64,000 nt of DNA from an uncultured Prochlorococcus sp. (GCA_902634515.1 CACPKH010000002.1:1-64000), one strand, 5' to 3'; numbered from the stretch's first letter, positions 1-10,938 are shown. A program made the numbers and translations. Notes: a model not told the origin generated them from the letters alone.

Positions 1-455
1 CTGCTTTAATGCTTCAAAATCCAGATCACCAGTTGCTTTTGCCTAGCTGTGGAAGTGATTTAATGTTAAGTGCGCCTAAGGATATATTAGTAAATCAATT
101 GCATGCAAAGATTAATTTGGCTCTTGAGCAGGTTGGTCTTGGAGGTATGTTTTCTAGACCAATCCATACACTCAGTGGAGGACAAAAGCAACGCTTAGCT
201 TTGGCAGGTGCATTGATAAGTAATGCCAATTTGCTGCTTCTGGATGAGCCAACAGCTCTTTTAGATCCTGATAGTCAAGAAATAATTTTAAATATTGTTC
301 AAGCCCTTACTAGAAGAGTAAACAATCCAATTACTGCTCTATGGGTTACTCATCGGCTGGAAGAGCTCAAGTATTGCGATGGGGGGGTTGTTATGAAAAG
401 AGGCAAAATAAGTCAATGGTTTTCAGGTAACGAATTAATTAACAAATTAAAGTGA
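1..455 (+). CDS. ABC transporter ATP-binding protein, 3' part (5' end outside window)
   Basis: Open from the left edge in the frame of ORF 9..455; ABC signature [15 protein letters not shown], Walker [14 protein letters not shown]-loop VTHR. Confidence 0.88.
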   Translation, partial: ALMLQNPDHQLLLPSCGSDLMLSAPKDILVNQLHAKINLALEQVGLGGMFSRPIHTLSGGQKQRLALAGALISNANLLLLDEPTALLDPDSQEIILNIVQALTRRVNNPITALWVTHRLEELKYCDGGVVMKRGKISQWFSGNELINKLK

Positions 456-496
456 CTTGCCCTTCGGCAGTATCAAGGCTAGGTTCTTAATTGCTT

Positions 497-568
497 TCCT
501 CGGTAGCTCAGCGGTAGAGCGATCGGCTGTTAACCGATTGGTCGCAGGTTCGAATCCCGCCCGGGGAG
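497..568 (+). tRNA. tRNA-Asn (anticodon GTT)
   Basis: Cloverleaf read directly: acceptor TCCTCGG/CCGGGGA, D-arm GCTCAGCGGTAGAGC, anticodon loop CTGTTAA, T-arm with GGTTCGAATCC, discriminator G; CCA not encoded. Confidence 0.95.
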
Positions 569-579
569 TTTTAGAAATC

Positions 580-610
580 AAAAAATCACTTTCCAATGGT
601 TTGATTTTTT
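580..610 (+). terminator. possible AT-rich terminator hairpin downstream of tRNA-Asn
   Basis: AAAAAATCA (580-588) pairs perfectly with TGATTTTTT (602-610), ending in a T run. Confidence 0.35.
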
Positions 611-718
611 ACATATTTAAGAAAATCTTTGACATTTCATGCCTTAATTCTGAAGACTTTCTAAAGAGCTAATTAATCTTCATTGATCTTCATTTGACCA
701 AAAGTCCAGTTTCTATTA

Positions 719-773
719 GTTTTTTGCAGGAATCTGTATTAATCAAAAAGGTTTTTTGAATTCTGCAAAAAAC
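719..773. promoter_or_regulatory. nested inverted repeat in the rpaA upstream region
   Basis: GTTTTTTGCAG (719-729) and CTGCAAAAAAC (763-773) are perfect reverse complements; inner TCAAAAA (743-749) pairs with TTTTTGA (753-759). Confidence 0.5.
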
Positions 774-849
774 ATGAAATTTTGAGAGAATCCTACAACT
801 TCCATATAGCGGCTCATTGCTGCACTATTAATTTCTTGAGTTTTGACTA

Positions 850-1656
850 ATGAAGCCTTGCATTTTGCTAATTGAAGATGACAAGGATATGCGTGAATTG
901 ATCACTGGTCATTTGGAACATACTGGCTTTGATGTACAAAGCGCAGAAGATGGTATCAAGGGTCAAGCGCTTGCACTTCAATACACACCTGATTTAATTC
1001 TTCTTGATTTAATGCTGCCCAAGGTAGATGGCCTGACTTTATGCCAACGTCTTAGACGAGATGAAAGAACTTCTGGAATACCTATTTTAATGATTACAGC
1101 GTTAGGAGGTACGAAAGAAAAAGTTACAGGCTTTAATTCAGGAGCAGATGATTATCTAACTAAACCATTTGATCTTGAAGAATTACAGGTAAGGATAAAA
1201 GCTTTATTGAGAAGAACAAATCGCGCACCGATAGGAAGCACTAACCAGCAGGAAATACTTAATTATGGTCCATTGACTTTGGTCCCTGAGCGCTTTGAAG
1301 CTATATGGTTTGATTTGCCAGTTCGACTTACTCATCTTGAATTTGAATTGCTTCATTGTTTATTGCAGAGGCATGGTCAAACTGTTGCTCCTTCTTTGAT
1401 CCTTAAAGAAGTTTGGGGGTATGAACCAGATGATGATATTGAGACGATTCGTGTTCATGTTCGCCATTTAAGGACAAAACTTGAGCCAGAGCCTAGAAAG
1501 CCCCGTTTTATAAAGACAGTTTATGGAGCAGGTTATTGTTTAGAATTGCCTACAGGTGAAAGGATTCAACAATTTAAGAATTTAGTAATAGAATCTCGAA
1601 AAGTGAAAGAATCTAAATTAAATACAACTTCGCAAGAAAAAGCTACTTTTAATTGA
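850..1656 (+). CDS. rpaA: OmpR-family two-component response regulator RpaA
   Basis: REC domain ([27 protein letters not shown]) plus winged-helix C-terminus ([13 protein letters not shown]); N-terminus resembles cyanobacterial RpaA. Confidence 0.88.
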   Translation: MKPCILLIEDDKDMRELITGHLEHTGFDVQSAEDGIKGQALALQYTPDLILLDLMLPKVDGLTLCQRLRRDERTSGIPILMITALGGTKEKVTGFNSGADDYLTKPFDLEELQVRIKALLRRTNRAPIGSTNQQEILNYGPLTLVPERFEAIWFDLPVRLTHLEFELLHCLLQRHGQTVAPSLILKEVWGYEPDDDIETIRVHVRHLRTKLEPEPRKPRFIKTVYGAGYCLELPTGERIQQFKNLVIESRKVKESKLNTTSQEKATFN

Positions 1657-2614
1657 ATTTAACAAGTTCTATTAAAGCAATTTCCCAGGAAATTCTTGGT
1701 TGTACAGATGCAAGTAGATGTTTACGAAGTTCTTCAAATCTATTAGCTGTTAATAAGCAATGATCTTTGTTCCAGAATTCCTGTTGAAGAAAATCAATTA
1801 ACCATAACTGTTCTTCTAAATTAAGTGCCTCGACTATATCTTTAGAAATAGAAAGTGCTTCTAATGAATTAGAAGGTCTTTCTTCTATTTTATTAATAAT
1901 TTCTCTTGGAATATCTTGTAATAAATTCATATTATTCTTCAATAACTCTGGTGAGCCATTTGAAAGATTTAATAATACTTCCTCATGCTTTCTAAGATCA
2001 TCTTCTAATTCATTATTTGAAAACTCCTTTTTCATTAAATTTGAATTAAGACCTTTAAATGGTATCTCTTGACATCTAGACTTGATTGTATTTAAGAGCC
2101 TATCTTTTCTACTAGAAGTAAGAATTAATATTCCATTCATTGGCTCTTCTAGAGTTTTTAAGAGTGCATTTGAGGCAGATTCATTCATGCTCTCAACATC
2201 TTCTAAAACTATCATCCCTATTTTGGACTCAACAGGTTTTCTGCTTAAGAATCTTGTAACTTCCCTTATTTGTTCAAGTCTAATTTGCGATGGGACCCTA
2301 CTTTTAAAGCCTTGAGCCTTGGCAGTCGATTTTTTGATTAACTTGCCTTCAATTATGTAAGTTGGTTCAACCCATAATAAATCAGGATGATTGAGTTTCT
2401 CAAGTCTAAATCTTGTACTTTCTTTTTTTATATTGATATTAATTAAACCCTCTAGAAATCTAATAGCAGAGGTATTTTGACCTACTCCCTTAGGACCAGA
2501 GAAGAGGTATGCAGGTGCTATTTTATTATTTCTTAGAGATGCTTGTAATAAATTAATTGCTATAGTTTGATGCTCTAGACCTTCAAAAAGACTAGATATC
2601 TCATGATTTACCAT
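1649..2614 (-). CDS. holB: DNA polymerase III delta' subunit
   Basis: AAA+ clamp-loader-like: [22 protein letters not shown]. Start placed at the internal Met (MVNHEISS) so it begins just after the tmk stop rather than at 2671. Confidence 0.85.
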   Translation of the reverse strand: MVNHEISSLFEGLEHQTIAINLLQASLRNNKIAPAYLFSGPKGVGQNTSAIRFLEGLININIKKESTRFRLEKLNHPDLLWVEPTYIIEGKLIKKSTAKAQGFKSRVPSQIRLEQIREVTRFLSRKPVESKIGMIVLEDVESMNESASNALLKTLEEPMNGILILTSSRKDRLLNTIKSRCQEIPFKGLNSNLMKKEFSNNELEDDLRKHEEVLLNLSNGSPELLKNNMNLLQDIPREIINKIEERPSNSLEALSISKDIVEALNLEEQLWLIDFLQQEFWNKDHCLLTANRFEELRKHLLASVQPRISWEIALIELVKFN

Positions 2615-2618
2615 TTCA

Positions 2619-3251
2619 TTATTTTTCCATGAAGTGAGTGATTTCTTTCTCAATTTTATGGCTAACTTCACTTGGACTTTCTTCTGCTGAGATTGTAACC
2701 CATCCTTCTTCTGATGCTATTTTAGAGAAGCCAGATGATACTTTCTCTAGAAACAATTTACCTTCTGCTTCTATTCTATCTTTTGTTTTTGCTTCTCGTC
2801 TTTTTATGCTTTCCTTAACTGAAAGGTTAAGAAGAATAGTTAAATCTGGTTTTAAACCTTTTGTAGCAATCTTTTCAAGATCTTTAATTATATCAAAGTC
2901 TAAACCTCTTCCAAAGCCTTGATATGCAAGGGTAGACCCACTAAACCTGTCACTAATTACCCAATCACCATTCTTTAATAATGGCCTAATTAATTGATTT
3001 ATATGTTGTGCTCTATCAGCTGCATATAGTAGAAGCTCGGTTAAAGGGTCTGGTGATTTTTCTTGTTTGTCATTAAGTAATAATTCTCGTAAAGAAGCTC
3101 CTAAAACTGTTCCGCCAGGCTCACGGGTTATATGCAAGGAAGACTCTTTAGGCATTATTCCGCTATTAGGAAGCCAATGTGATAGGTGATTAACTTGGGT
3201 GCTTTTACCACAACCATCTATTCCTTCTAAAACAATAAACAGTCCTTTCAT
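2619..3251 (-). CDS. tmk: thymidylate kinase
   Basis: [20 protein letters not shown]-loop; [16 protein letters not shown] motif. Confidence 0.95.
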   Translation of the reverse strand: MKGLFIVLEGIDGCGKSTQVNHLSHWLPNSGIMPKESSLHITREPGGTVLGASLRELLLNDKQEKSPDPLTELLLYAADRAQHINQLIRPLLKNGDWVISDRFSGSTLAYQGFGRGLDFDIIKDLEKIATKGLKPDLTILLNLSVKESIKRREAKTKDRIEAEGKLFLEKVSSGFSKIASEEGWVTISAEESPSEVSHKIEKEITHFMEK

Positions 3252-5578
3252 GCTTTTTTAAGAGATAAAGCATTAATGACAACAGTGATTGAGCTTGCTG
3301 CCATTAGCAAGGCTGCAATAGGAGGAGAAAGTAGTATCCCAAACCCCGGTAAAAGAATTCCTGCTGCAATAGGTAAGGCAATAATGTTATAACCAAATGC
3401 CCAAATTAAATTTTGCTTTACTTTTTTGATTGTATTTTTTGCTAACAAGAGAGCATCAGGCAAACTTTCTAATTTATCTCCCATAATCACTAAGTCTGAA
3501 GAATCTTGAGCAATTTGAGTTCCTGTCCCAATGGCTACTCCAAGATTCGAGGCTGCAAGTGCAGGAGCATCATTAATACCATCTCCTACCATCGCGATTG
3601 GTCCAGACTTTTTAAGATTCTCCAACTGTTTTAGTTTTTCTTCTGGCATTAGTTCCCAGCCTAATTGCTCTTGATTAAATCCCAGCTTTTCTCCTAAACG
3701 ACTTACCACTTCTTTTCTATCACCACTTAATATGCTTAAACTAATACCTGAAGCTCTTAATCTAGAGATTGCATTATCAACATCATTTCTAAGCTGGTCA
3801 TCTAAAATAATTAGTCCAATTAATTCTTGATTAATCGATACGGCAATATTAGATTGACCTTTGAATTTCGATTGTTCTAGTTCTAATTGAAGATTATCAA
3901 TGGATTGAATCCCTTCATTATTCATCCATTGTAATTTACCGACTCTAATAACTCCATTTATTCCATCTATTTCACCTAAAATACCTTTCCCAGGAATTGT
4001 TTTTACTTTCATTGTTTCTAGTAAAGGTATTTCTTTTTCCTGAGCATCTTGAAGAATTGCATGGGCAATTGGATGTCTACTTTTATTTTCAAGACTTGCT
4101 GCTATTTGTATTAGTTTATTTGTATCTTTGGTGCCTAAATATCCAAACACTTTAGGACGACCAATTGTTAGTGTTCCAGTCTTATCAAAGACAATTTGTC
4201 TTATTTCAGAGGCTTTTTGAATCACATCTCCACCTTTGAATAGCCAACCTTTCTTTGCGGCATATCCGGAAGCAACAGTGATGACTGTAGGAGTTGCCAA
4301 GCCAAGTGCACATGGACAAGCAATTACTAGTACTGCTATGGACAGTTGAATCGCAAGACCTAAAGGAGTTTGAGCATTACCTCCTAAAGATGATTGCAGC
4401 ATATTCCCATGACTATGCATCAACATTTGTTCGGAAGAATGCAATACTTCCGGCCAAATCAAAGTTCCTATCTTCCACCAAAAGAAAAATGTTAATAGAG
4501 ATAATCCAACAACTCCATAACAGAATTTTCCTGCGACTTGATCCGCAATGCTTTGAATAGGAGCTCTTCTTGCTTGCGCTTGTTCAACTAAGCCAATAAT
4601 TCTTGCTAATGCTGTTTCTTTTCCTATCCTTTGAACTTCAATGATTAAGGTTCCATCTAAATTGAGACTTCCTGAGGATAATTCCGTTCCTGATTTTGCA
4701 TCTATAGGTACTGATTCACCTGTGATACTTGATATATCTACTGCAGCATTTCCTTCTCGAACTATTCCATCAATTGGATTGCGATCGCCTGCTAGGAGTT
4801 GAATCTTTTCGCCAGGCTTTAACGCACCAACCCGTATTTCTCGAACCTGATTGCTGCCAATTACTAATCTTGCTTTGTCTGGTTGTAGTTCTGCTAACTC
4901 TTTAAGTGCTTTTCCTGTTCTAAAGCGAGCTCTTTCCTCTAAAAACCTTCCTACTAAAACGAAACCAAGAAGCATGACTGGTTCATTAAAAAAACATGGC
5001 CAACCCACTCCAGGCCAAACCAATGAACTCAAACTTGTTAAATAAGCGCTTACAACCCCAATGCCAACCAGAGTGTCCATATTGGGGGTCAGGTACAAAG
5101 CTGATCGGAAACCATTTTTTAAAATTCCTTGACCCGGGCCAATTAATGCAAAGGTTGCAAGACTTGCATGGAAAGCCAATGTTCCAAAAATTGGAATTTC
5201 AAAAGTTCCTCCTTCAGCGAGGTGACCAACGACAGAAAGAACTAATAAAGATAATGCAACTATCAATTGCTTCCATTGGTTCCACCATTCACTTGGAAGA
5301 ATTTCTTGTGATGCAAAAGAACTCTGTTTTTCTGAAAAAACTCTTTCTTTTGAGGGAAAACCTCTATTGGCAAGCGCTTCTAATATCTCTTCAATAGAAT
5401 TTTCTTTTTTTTCAAGATCTATTAATGCAGTTCTTTCAACTAAATTGACACTTGCATTAATAACCTTTTTGTGAGATATCAAAGTTTGTTCAACAGTCTT
5501 AACACACCCACCACATTTCATACCTTCCACATCTAATAAAACGGAATAAAGCTGAGATTGAATGTTTCTATTACTCAA
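3248..5578 (-). CDS. heavy-metal (copper-type) P-type ATPase
   Basis: N-terminal HMA GMKCGGC, CPC motif ([13 protein letters not shown]), DKTGTLT, HP motif, [10 protein letters not shown]. Confidence 0.93.
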   Translation of the reverse strand: MSNRNIQSQLYSVLLDVEGMKCGGCVKTVEQTLISHKKVINASVNLVERTALIDLEKKENSIEEILEALANRGFPSKERVFSEKQSSFASQEILPSEWWNQWKQLIVALSLLVLSVVGHLAEGGTFEIPIFGTLAFHASLATFALIGPGQGILKNGFRSALYLTPNMDTLVGIGVVSAYLTSLSSLVWPGVGWPCFFNEPVMLLGFVLVGRFLEERARFRTGKALKELAELQPDKARLVIGSNQVREIRVGALKPGEKIQLLAGDRNPIDGIVREGNAAVDISSITGESVPIDAKSGTELSSGSLNLDGTLIIEVQRIGKETALARIIGLVEQAQARRAPIQSIADQVAGKFCYGVVGLSLLTFFFWWKIGTLIWPEVLHSSEQMLMHSHGNMLQSSLGGNAQTPLGLAIQLSIAVLVIACPCALGLATPTVITVASGYAAKKGWLFKGGDVIQKASEIRQIVFDKTGTLTIGRPKVFGYLGTKDTNKLIQIAASLENKSRHPIAHAILQDAQEKEIPLLETMKVKTIPGKGILGEIDGINGVIRVGKLQWMNNEGIQSIDNLQLELEQSKFKGQSNIAVSINQELIGLIILDDQLRNDVDNAISRLRASGISLSILSGDRKEVVSRLGEKLGFNQEQLGWELMPEEKLKQLENLKKSGPIAMVGDGINDAPALAASNLGVAIGTGTQIAQDSSDLVIMGDKLESLPDALLLAKNTIKKVKQNLIWAFGYNIIALPIAAGILLPGFGILLSPPIAALLMAASSITVVINALSLKKA

Positions 5579-5733
5579 GGATTATTGAAAAATCAGTATT
5601 GATTCAAGCTAATAAATATTTGCCAGCCTTTCTTTAGGTGTTTTTAAAAAACAATAATTTGATTGCTTTCTGCAAAATTCCAGAATTAGGCGAAAATAGG
5701 ATATATCTTTTTCACAAAACTCTTTCCCCATCC

Positions 5734-6255
5734 GTGCCAGGTAGTAAGAACAAAGACAATTTCTTCGACAAAGCCTTTACTGTCATTGCTGAAGGAATTG
5801 TAAATATGATGCCTATTGCAGCTAAAGAGAAGCAAGCTTATATCTATTACCGAGAAGGTTTTGCCGCTCAAAATAATGGAGATTATTCTGAAGCTCTTGA
5901 AAACTATGAGGAGAGCTTAAGACTTGAGGAGAATGCTGTAGATCGAGGAGAGACTTTGAAAAATATGGCGATAATTTACATGAGTAATGGAGATGAGGAT
6001 AAGGCCTTAGAAACTTATATTAGGTCTTTAGAAGAAAATCCAAAGCAACCTTCATGCCTGAAAAACATGGGGTTGATTTATGAAAAGCGAGGTAGGCTAG
6101 CCCAACAAGATGGAAAACAGGATGATAGTGATATTTGGTTTGATAAAGCTGCTGAAGTCTGGACTAAGGCCGTAAGGCTTTATCCAGGGGGTTATTTGGA
6201 TATTGAAAATTGGTTGAAAACTACTGGGCGAAGCAAAATTGACGTTTATTTGTAA
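5734..6255 (+). CDS. ycf3: photosystem I assembly protein Ycf3 (TPR repeats)
   Basis: Ycf3-like [30 protein letters not shown]...[15 protein letters not shown] start at 5734 ([15 protein letters not shown]) matches the usual Ycf3 N-terminus better than the 5638 ORF start. Confidence 0.9.
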   Translation: MPGSKNKDNFFDKAFTVIAEGIVNMMPIAAKEKQAYIYYREGFAAQNNGDYSEALENYEESLRLEENAVDRGETLKNMAIIYMSNGDEDKALETYIRSLEENPKQPSCLKNMGLIYEKRGRLAQQDGKQDDSDIWFDKAAEVWTKAVRLYPGGYLDIENWLKTTGRSKIDVYL

Positions 6256-7641
6256 TTAGAATTCTATTTGTAGTGCAAAACTTAATGCTTCAGAGATTGT
6301 TTGTGCTTCTATTATTTCAATATTGAGGTTCTTATCCTTAGTAAAATTTTTTCTTGTAGTGCCAGGCACGACTGCTCTTGTAAAACCTAATCGTTCTGCT
6401 TCTTGAAGCCTTAGGGATAATTGGCCAACACTACGAATTTGCCCTCCAAGGCCAAGTTCTCCAATAAGGACTGTTCCTGAAGGAATTTGCAGATTTTTGT
6501 AACTTGATATCACAGCTGCTGCTATGCCTAGATCGGCAGCGGGTTCATCTACTTCCAACCCTCCTGCTACTGCTAAATAACAATCAAAGCGAGATAATGT
6601 TAATTGCATATGTTTTTCCATTACCGCAAGTATTTGGTGAAGCCGATTGCCTTCAACCCCAGTGGCTGTTCTTCTAGGACTTGCATATGTTGTTTGATTA
6701 ATTAAAGCTTGTATATCTACGGCAAGAGGCCTAGTGCCCTCGCAGGCGACAATAGTTGCAACTCCAGTCGCTGCTTCTAAATTTAAAAATAGTTCGCTTG
6801 GATTAGAAACTTCGATAAGACCTTTTGATTGCATTTCAAATACTCCTAATTCATTTGTTGCTCCAAACCTATTTTTTACAGCTCTTAAAAGTCTGTGGCT
6901 TGCAAAACGATCACCCTCAAAGGTTAAAACTGTATCCACTAGATGTTCTAGAACTTTTGGACCTGCAAGCATTCCTTCTTTTGTCACATGTCCAACGATT
7001 AATAAAGTTATGTTGTGAGCTTTACCAACTTGTTGGAGAGCTGCTGCACATTCTCTAACTTGGGTAATTGATCCAGGAGTGCTTGAAATAGTGTGATCTT
7101 GTAAAGCTTGGATACTATCGATAATTGCTACTGAGGGTTTTACCTTTTCCAGTTCTTCAACGATGATTTCTAAGTTAGTTTCAGCAAGAATATGAAGATT
7201 GGATTCAATTCTCTTTAAACGAAGCCAGCGCATTTGTACTTGACTTGCAGATTCTTCAGCACTCATATAAATGACTGAATGCTCTTGGGCTATTTCAGTT
7301 GCAGCTTGTAAAAGAAGGGAGCTTTTGCCAATTCCAGGATCTCCACCAATCAAAACTAGTGATCCTGGAACTAATCCACCTCCTAGCACGCGATCAAATT
7401 CTTTATAGCCACTTGATAATCTTGTAATTGGTTTTTGTTTTATTGATGCAATTGGTTCGGATCTAAAGGTTCCTTTTTGTTGCGATCTAGAAGTATTTCT
7501 TATTCGACTTTTGTCTTTAGAAGCATAGAGTTTTTCTTCGATTATTGAATTCCAGGCCCCGCAGCTAGAGCATTTACCAAAGAATTGAGCTGTTTCGGCC
7601 CCGCAGTTCTGACAAATGTAAATAGTGCTAGTTCGTTTCAC
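6256..7641 (-). CDS. radA: DNA repair protein RadA (Sms)
   Basis: Zinc finger CQNCGAETAQFFGKCSSCGAW; Walker A GGDPGIGKSSL; KNRFGATNELGVFEM. Confidence 0.95.
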   Translation of the reverse strand: MKRTSTIYICQNCGAETAQFFGKCSSCGAWNSIIEEKLYASKDKSRIRNTSRSQQKGTFRSEPIASIKQKPITRLSSGYKEFDRVLGGGLVPGSLVLIGGDPGIGKSSLLLQAATEIAQEHSVIYMSAEESASQVQMRWLRLKRIESNLHILAETNLEIIVEELEKVKPSVAIIDSIQALQDHTISSTPGSITQVRECAAALQQVGKAHNITLLIVGHVTKEGMLAGPKVLEHLVDTVLTFEGDRFASHRLLRAVKNRFGATNELGVFEMQSKGLIEVSNPSELFLNLEAATGVATIVACEGTRPLAVDIQALINQTTYASPRRTATGVEGNRLHQILAVMEKHMQLTLSRFDCYLAVAGGLEVDEPAADLGIAAAVISSYKNLQIPSGTVLIGELGLGGQIRSVGQLSLRLQEAERLGFTRAVVPGTTRKNFTKDKNLNIEIIEAQTISEALSFALQIEF

Positions 7642-7748
7642 TAAGTTGTGTAAAGAAAGATGAATGTAGTTGAATACTGTTGGGGTTTAGAGCTTGCTTT
7701 TAGACTCTTATAAAGATTCAAACTTTTGCTGAGTTAGCCAAAGATCAA

Positions 7749-8495
7749 ATGACTGCCACCAGTCAATCAAAGGAAATCATTCTCGTCGCTGATGATGAGG
7801 CAAGTATCCGGAGGATTCTGGATACTCGTTTATCAATGATTGGTTACCAAGTTGTAACTGCATCTAATGGGAATGAAGCTCTTGAAAAATTTCGAAACTA
7901 TGAACCAGATTTAGTTGTGCTCGATGTAATGATGCCAAAGTTGGATGGTTATGGCGTTATACAAGAATTGCGCAAAGAGTCTGATGTACCCATAGTTATG
8001 CTAACTGCTTTAGGCGATGTAGCAGATAGGATTACAGGCCTTGAACTGGGTGCGGATGATTATGTGATTAAGCCATTTAGTCCAAAGGAACTCGAGGCTA
8101 GAATTAGATGTGTTTTACGGAGAATCGAAAAGGAGCAAATAGCTGGATTGCCCAATTCAGGAGTCATTCAGGTTGCTGCTTTTCGTATTGATACAAATAA
8201 GAGAAAGGTTTTTCGAGGTGATGAAAGAATTCGACTGACTGGAATGGAGTTTAGTTTGCTTGAACTTCTGGTTAGTCGTTCAGGTGAACCCTTTAGTAGA
8301 GGGGAGATTTTGAAGGAGGTTTGGGGCTATACGCCTGAAAGGCATGTAGATACTCGAGTAGTTGATGTGCATATATCCAGACTGAGATCTAAGTTAGAGG
8401 ATGATCCTGCTAATCCTGAACTGATTCTTACTGCAAGAGGCACTGGTTATTTATTCCAGAGGATTGTTGATCCCATGGCCAATGACAAACCTTAA
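7749..8495 (+). CDS. rpaB: OmpR-family response regulator RpaB
   Basis: ILVADDEASIRRILDTRLSMIGYQVVTASNG...DLVVLDVMMPKLDGYGV; winged-helix C-terminus typical of RpaB. Confidence 0.9.
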   Translation: MTATSQSKEIILVADDEASIRRILDTRLSMIGYQVVTASNGNEALEKFRNYEPDLVVLDVMMPKLDGYGVIQELRKESDVPIVMLTALGDVADRITGLELGADDYVIKPFSPKELEARIRCVLRRIEKEQIAGLPNSGVIQVAAFRIDTNKRKVFRGDERIRLTGMEFSLLELLVSRSGEPFSRGEILKEVWGYTPERHVDTRVVDVHISRLRSKLEDDPANPELILTARGTGYLFQRIVDPMANDKP

Positions 8496-8504
8496 ATAAA
8501 TCCT

Positions 8505-9845
8505 GTGGAAAATGATTTTCGTACAAAAAGTAATCGTCCTAAAGCAATTAGGAGATTAGTAATTTGGTATCGACGTAATGCTGCTGTAACCAGTCTTGTT
8601 GATACTGCAACTAATTCTGCCTCTGCTGCTGGAAATGTAGCAGGTACAGTTGTTTCTAGTGCAGGCTCAGTTGTTTCTTCTGCTGGTTCAGTAGTTTCTA
8701 CTGCAGGTTCTATGGCAAGGAGTACTCTTCAACCTCTTGTATTTGATCCTTTAAGAAGACTTCAAGGCACTGGAAATGATTTAGGCAAAGGATTTATTAA
8801 TGATTCTGAAAGAATTTGGATAGCAGTTGATGGAATGGGAGGAGATCATGCTCCTGGGCCAATTTTAGAAGGATGTTTAAAAGCAATAGATAGGCTTCCA
8901 CTTCGTATCAAATTTGTTGGTGAAAAAGAAATAGTTTTTGATTCAGCCAAAGAATTAGGAATTTTAGAATTGTTCAACCAAGCAATTTCTGATGGATATC
9001 TTCAGCTAGTAGCAAGTGGCAAATCAATTGGTATGGATGAAGAAGCTACAGCTGTAAGAAAAAAAAGAGACTCAAGCATCAATGTCGCAATGGATCTAGT
9101 AAAGAAAGGAGATGCAATGGCTGTTTATTCAGCAGGAAATTCAGGAGCATTAATGGCATCTGCAATTTTTAGATTAGGTCGACTAGAAGGCATTGATAGG
9201 CCTGCTATTGGTGCTTTGTTCCCTACTAAGGATCCAGAACAACCAGTTTTGGTGTTGGATGTTGGAGCTAATATGGATTGCAAACCTACGTATTTACACC
9301 AATTTGCTTTATTGGGTAATATTTATTCTCGTGATGTTCTACAAATTAAGCAACCACGAATAGGCTTAATTAATATCGGAGAAGAAGCTTGTAAGGGAAA
9401 TGATCTTTCTCAAAAAACATATGAATTATTAATTGAAGAAGAGCGTTTCAATTTTGTTGGTAATTGTGAAGGTAGAGATGTCTTGTCAGGTAATTTTGAT
9501 GTTGTTGTATGTGATGGATTTACAGGGAATGTATTACTTAAATTTTTAGAGTCTGTTGGTGGAGTTTTATTAAATGTCTTGAGATCGGAGTTACCTAGAG
9601 GCAGAAGAGGAAAGGTAGGTTCTGCATTCTTGAGAAGCAACTTAAAAAGAATTAAAAAACGTTTAGATCATGCAGAACATGGAGGTGCACTTTTATTAGG
9701 TGTAAATGGTATTTGCGTCATTGGGCATGGGAGCAGTAAAGCCTTGTCAGTAGTAAGCGCTTTGCGATTAGCTCATTCTGCAGCTAATCATGGAGTAATG
9801 GAAGATTTGGCTAAGCTTCAAACAACAAAAGCAATGAGTATTTAG
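8505..9845 (+). CDS. plsX: phosphate acyltransferase PlsX with about 100-aa N-terminal extension (GTG start)
   Basis: Core IAVDGMGGDHAPGPILEG...GNSGALMASA...CDGFTGNVLLK; the N-terminal segment precedes the conserved domain and contains heptad repeats. Confidence 0.93.
   Translation: MENDFRTKSNRPKAIRRLVIWYRRNAAVTSLVDTATNSASAAGNVAGTVVSSAGSVVSSAGSVVSTAGSMARSTLQPLVFDPLRRLQGTGNDLGKGFINDSERIWIAVDGMGGDHAPGPILEGCLKAIDRLPLRIKFVGEKEIVFDSAKELGILELFNQAISDGYLQLVASGKSIGMDEEATAVRKKRDSSINVAMDLVKKGDAMAVYSAGNSGALMASAIFRLGRLEGIDRPAIGALFPTKDPEQPVLVLDVGANMDCKPTYLHQFALLGNIYSRDVLQIKQPRIGLINIGEEACKGNDLSQKTYELLIEEERFNFVGNCEGRDVLSGNFDVVVCDGFTGNVLLKFLESVGGVLLNVLRSELPRGRRGKVGSAFLRSNLKRIKKRLDHAEHGGALLLGVNGICVIGHGSSKALSVVSALRLAHSAANHGVMEDLAKLQTTKAMSI
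8640..8723 (+). repeat. imperfect 21-bp tandem repeat (about 4 units) inside plsX
   Basis: Units encode AGTVVSS / AGSVVSS / AGSVVST / AGSMARS. Confidence 0.85.
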
Positions 9846-9897
9846 CACAGTAGTGCTTGTCTTGTGATTGACTGATTGCATGTGAGATTATTTTCGC

Positions 9898-10914
9898 TTG
9901 ACTGAAAAGCAAAAAAATCAATTAGGAGTTTTGCTTGTAGGAAGTGGTAGTGCTACTCCTATGCAAAAAATCACAAACGACCAACTTGCTTTGAGGGTTG
10001 ATACTAGTGATGAATGGATTAGGACTAGAACAGGCATTAGTGAAAGAAAAATTCTTGGAAAGGATCAATCTTTTGTAGAAATGTGCTCAATTGCAGGTTT
10101 ACAAGCAATCTCAATGGCTGGATGGAAGCCAGAGACTATTGAATTAATTATTTTGGCCACATCGACTCCTGATGATTTATTTGGAAGCGCCGCAAAAGTT
10201 CAATCAGCTATAGGAGCAAAAAATGCTGTAGCTTTTGACCTTACTGCTGCTTGTAGTGGTTTTTTATTTGCATTAGTTACTGGGGCACAATATTTGCGTA
10301 ATGGATCAATGAAACGAATATTAGTCATTGGGGCTGATCAGCTTTCTAGTTGGGTTGATTGGGATGATCGAAAAAGCTGCGTTTTGTTTGGAGATGGTGC
10401 CGGAGCTGTTGCTGTTGAATCTTCTGATAATAAAGATCATTTAATTGGTTTTAAATTAAGGTCAGATGGAAGTAGAGGAGATTGTTTAACTCTTGGGAAG
10501 ACAAAAGAATTTCAATCAATAGTTCAACAAAATAATTTTCAAATTGGGAATTTTGACTCAATTCAAATGAATGGACAAGAAGTTTATAAGTTTGCCGTGC
10601 GCGAGGTACCTGCAATTCTTGATGAGCTTTTGAAAATGCATCATATTGATTCAAGTTCTTTGGATTGGCTTCTTTTACATCAAGCTAATAAAAGGATTAT
10701 TGATGCTGTCGCGACTAGATTTAAAATCCCCAAAAGTAAGGTTTTAAGTAATTTGGCTTTTTATGGCAATACTTCTGCAGCAACAATTCCTTTAATGCTT
10801 GATGAAGCAGTAAGAGATAAGAGGATTAAAAGCAATGATTTGATTGCCACTAGTGGATTTGGTGCTGGATTGAGCTGGGGAGCTGCTTTAATAAAATGGC
10901 ATGGTCCGATTTAA
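9898..10914 (+). CDS. fabH: 3-oxoacyl-ACP synthase III (TTG start)
   Basis: DEWIRTRTGISER, FDLTAACSGFLFAL active site, LLHQANKRIIDA. Confidence 0.95.
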   Translation: MTEKQKNQLGVLLVGSGSATPMQKITNDQLALRVDTSDEWIRTRTGISERKILGKDQSFVEMCSIAGLQAISMAGWKPETIELIILATSTPDDLFGSAAKVQSAIGAKNAVAFDLTAACSGFLFALVTGAQYLRNGSMKRILVIGADQLSSWVDWDDRKSCVLFGDGAGAVAVESSDNKDHLIGFKLRSDGSRGDCLTLGKTKEFQSIVQQNNFQIGNFDSIQMNGQEVYKFAVREVPAILDELLKMHHIDSSSLDWLLLHQANKRIIDAVATRFKIPKSKVLSNLAFYGNTSAATIPLMLDEAVRDKRIKSNDLIATSGFGAGLSWGAALIKWHGPI

Positions 10915-10938
10915 CCTGCAGGTTCCTTATTTATTAGT

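Noticed and set aside
457-672. 71-aa plus-strand ORF
   Set aside because: It reads through the tRNA-Asn gene (497-568) and has no recognisable protein features.
2615-2671. holB start at 2671 as in the ORF track
   Set aside because: Would overlap tmk by about 50 nt with a non-conserved basic leader; internal Met at 2614 begins right after the tmk stop.
4996-5397. 133-aa plus-strand ORF inside the copper ATPase gene
   Set aside because: Antisense to a clearly conserved P-type ATPase domain; no domain-like character.
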